Source: Alkalilimnicola ehrlichii
GTDB taxonomy: Bacteria > Pseudomonadota > Gammaproteobacteria > Nitrococcales > AK92
Reading direction: 5' to 3'
DNA length: 64,000 nt
Assembly (NCBI RefSeq): GCF_003399765.1
Contig: NZ_NFZV01000006.1
Span: forward strand, 124,001 to 188,000
A program made the translations under genes and the position numbers. Each line of letters starts with the position of its first letter. Position 1 is the stretch's first letter. Shown one piece after another: positions 61,978 to 64,000 of the stretch. The notes beneath the pieces are model-generated. The model was not told the origin of the DNA, searched no databases, and saw nothing but the letters and a program-made list of their open reading frames with translations.

Positions 61978-64000
61978 TTAATCCGTTTTCCTTCGCCCTA
62001 TACCTATCGGCTCGACATCGGCGGCATTCAGCGAGTGCTGCGACGGCCGGCGATACGTAGCCGCAAAATCGAGACCATCCCGGTTGCCATCAACCGGAAC
62101 GGTTTCCGGTTTGCTAAGAGAGGGATAGGCCCCACAGGCCTCACCTAAGCCGCAAATATAGCGGTCGTTGTCGTTATCGGTGCCCGCGTACACCTGGTAA
62201 CGCCCGGCCGGTACGCCTTCGAAACTATAGCGATAAGCACCGTCCCGATACTCCGCCTGTACCGAATCCACAACCCGCCCGCTGTCGGCATCGACCAGCA
62301 CTACATAAAAGATACCCGCTTCGCCGCGGCTAGCAACGCGTTGCATAAGCACTGGAATATCGACTTGCTCTTCAGCGGAGGTAACGATCCGGATCGCTCC
62401 ATAATAACTGCCAGGAGCAAGATTCTCACGCAAGACAGTGACACGGTAACGACCGCTCCCGTGTTGATCGACCGCCGCCGGTTCAACGTGCAGCCAATCC
62501 GCCTCGGCAACGACTTCCGTGATGCGATCTTCTTCGTCATTCAGCGTTAATGCCAAATACTGCAAGCTATTCGCCACACCGAAATCGAGTATACGCGGGG
62601 CAACGCTCAACGATGCCGGCAACGGCTGACCGCCGGCGGCCGACTGGGCGTGCAATACCGCTTGCCGCGCATTAATCAGCCCCCAGCCAAATTCGTTATC
62701 CCAACCCGGCATTCCAAGATCCTCGGTCACGCGCCCCGCTTGCAACCAGTGTTCGAACTCGCCCGGCGTCAAATCGGGGTAGACAGCCTTCATCAGCGCG
62801 ATCACCCCCGCAACGTGGGGGGCTGCCATCGACGTTCCCTGCGCGAAGCCATAGCCTGCTGTACGCTCCCCGTTGTGCTGTACCGCCACCGTACTCAACA
62901 CCCCATCCGGCTCGCCGCTGCCGGTATCGTCCCGCCTCATATTGCCGCCCGGCGCAACCAAGTCGACGTACGTACCGTAATTCGAATACGGCGCCCGCTG
63001 TTTACGGGCATCGACAGCACCCACCGACAGCACACTGGAATACGCAGCCGGATAGGTGGGCGCGCTGGTATTTCCGTTGCCGGCCGAGGCGACGACAAAA
63101 ATACCTTGGCTGCGTACTTTGTCGTACAAGGCTTGTTCGGCGCCGCTAAAACCCGAACCGCCTAAGCTGATATTGATAATATCCGCCGGCTGCGGCGGCA
63201 CCGTGCCGGAATCGTTGCTCAGACCCGCCGCATAACGCACGCCCTGCATCAGATCGTAACTGCTGCAACCCTGCTCGCCGCAAACTCGAATCGGCAGCAA
63301 ACCGGCACGCCACGCAACACCTGCAACGCCCTCCCCATTATCCGATGCCGCAGCCACCGTACCGGCGACGTGTGTACCGTGGAAACTCCCCCGCCGCCCC
63401 GCCCCACCGGGATCGTCCGGATTAGGGCCGATGCCTTCTTCTCGTACGAAGTTATACCCGGAATCGAGTAAATTAGGGCTGAGATCGGGGTGAGCGAGGT
63501 AAACCCCCGTATCGACCACCGCCACAACCACCGCAGAATCCCCAGTCGTTACCGACCACGCCCCCGGCAAATCGATTTGTCGATAATGCCATTGTCGCTC
63601 GAAGAAGGGATCGTTCGGCGCAAACGCCGGGCGTCGAAGATAATTAAGATCGGCATAGCGGACATCGTCTCGCTGGCGTAAAGCCTGTACGGCAAGTTTC
63701 GTTTCCTCTCGTGCACGCGCTTGCTCGTCAAGCCGGTTCAGCGCTCGCGTCATGCTCGGCGGCAAGTCGACACCCAACTGCTGTAGAGCCGCTTGACGCT
63801 GCAAGCCGTGCCCTAGACCAAGCAACTGTGCCTGACCGCGCGCGCCCCGCCGATGGAGCAACCCTAACTCAGCGGCACGCTCCCCCGGCGCGCGCGCTTG
63901 CCGGCTAACAGCGGGCTCGGACTCGTCGTTGAATACCACGATGAGATCGCCGGGAACGAACGCCTCGTCGCTAACCGCTAGGCTATTCGGCAGCGCTTGC
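61978..64000 (-). CDS. Secreted subtilisin-family (S8) serine protease, 5' end beyond the right edge
   Basis: The frame is open to the window edge, so the signal peptide is missing. From the edge: a propeptide-like region (VPGDLIVVFND onward), then the catalytic domain with Asp in VVVAVVDTGVYLAHPDL, His in GSFHGTHVAGTVAAA, oxyanion Asn in VVASAGNGNTSAPTYPAAYS and Ser in AQGTSMAAPHVAGVIALMK: the full S8 triad. Behind it lie a beta-sandwich (about 440 to 530 from the internal GTG at 63939) and a carboxypeptidase-regulatory-like domain (VPAGRYQVYAGTDNDNDRY), which suggests cell-surface or calcium-linked display. It precedes the PrcB-like lipoprotein gene by five bases. Confidence 0.93.
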   Translation of the reverse strand, partial: QALPNSLAVSDEAFVPGDLIVVFNDESEPAVSRQARAPGERAAELGLLHRRGARGQAQLLGLGHGLQRQAALQQLGVDLPPSMTRALNRLDEQARAREETKLAVQALRQRDDVRYADLNYLRRPAFAPNDPFFERQWHYRQIDLPGAWSVTTGDSAVVVAVVDTGVYLAHPDLSPNLLDSGYNFVREEGIGPNPDDPGGAGRRGSFHGTHVAGTVAAASDNGEGVAGVAWRAGLLPIRVCGEQGCSSYDLMQGVRYAAGLSNDSGTVPPQPADIINISLGGSGFSGAEQALYDKVRSQGIFVVASAGNGNTSAPTYPAAYSSVLSVGAVDARKQRAPYSNYGTYVDLVAPGGNMRRDDTGSGEPDGVLSTVAVQHNGERTAGYGFAQGTSMAAPHVAGVIALMKAVYPDLTPGEFEHWLQAGRVTEDLGMPGWDNEFGWGLINARQAVLHAQSAAGGQPLPASLSVAPRILDFGVANSLQYLALTLNDEEDRITEVVAEADWLHVEPAAVDQHGSGRYRVTVLRENLAPGSYYGAIRIVTSAEEQVDIPVLMQRVASRGEAGIFYVVLVDADSGRVVDSVQAEYRDGAYRYSFEGVPAGRYQVYAGTDNDNDRYICGLGEACGAYPSLSKPETVPVDGNRDGLDFAATYRRPSQHSLNAADVEPIGIGRRKTD

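Overview
The window reads as a 64-kb chromosomal stretch from a Gram-negative bacterium, most likely a gammaproteobacterium of moderately high GC. The reasons are the rpsU-yqeY-dnaG-rpoD macromolecular-synthesis operon divergent from tsaD, LPS-core genes next to glnE-ilvE as in Pseudomonas, a cutA-dsbD-aroQ-accB-accC run beside groESL, an HD-type cca and a SpeA-type arginine decarboxylase. I cannot name the species. No transposase, integrase, CRISPR array or rRNA was seen; one tRNA is present.

Layout. (1) 1-7.5 kb, minus strand: an operon of five exported proteins, namely a TolB-like propeller, a FlgD-like domain protein, a three-PKD plus FlgD-like protein, a small secreted protein and the N-terminal 800 residues of a giant YD-repeat (RHS) protein that runs off the left edge. 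(2) 7.7-10.4 kb: the large catalase KatE and a small membrane protein. (3) 10.6-23.3 kb: an LPS core/O-antigen locus with waaA, a family-9 heptosyltransferase, two LPS kinases, an O-antigen ligase, three related family-4 glycosyltransferases and five sulfotransferases. From 15.2 kb on, glycosyltransferase and sulfotransferase genes alternate, which suggests a sulfated LPS. (4) 23.5-27.7 kb: zinc-finger protein, ilvE, glnE. (5) 28-38.1 kb: M48 lipoprotein protease, groESL under a perfect CIRCE operator, cutA, dsbD, a TlpA-like thioredoxin, aroQ, accBC and a lipase-foldase gene. (6) 38-46 kb: TauE-type exporter, NDUFA9-like protein, cca, a response-regulator/adenylate-cyclase fusion, a MidA-type methyltransferase, folK, folB, plsY. 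(7) 46-52 kb: tsaD, rpsU, yqeY, dnaG, rpoD and a tRNA with CAU anticodon. (8) 52-64 kb: an AraC/aldehyde dehydrogenase/GMC oxidoreductase module, a diguanylate cyclase, a beta-hydroxyacid dehydrogenase, speA, speE, and a PrcB-like lipoprotein behind a subtilisin-family protease that runs off the right edge.

A feature that colours the whole window: eighteen genes, including essential ones (groEL, dnaG, waaA), are each interrupted by a one-base frameshift (two in glnE). Every one is repaired by adding one base, most often in a homopolymer, and each repaired gene then has a whole number of codons. This looks like systematic deletion error in the assembly, not gene decay, so I annotate these as single genes and mark the break point.

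Most promising for new biology are the alternating glycosyltransferase/sulfotransferase locus, the exported YD-repeat operon, and the subtilisin/PrcB-like pair, which resembles the dentilisin complex of Treponema.
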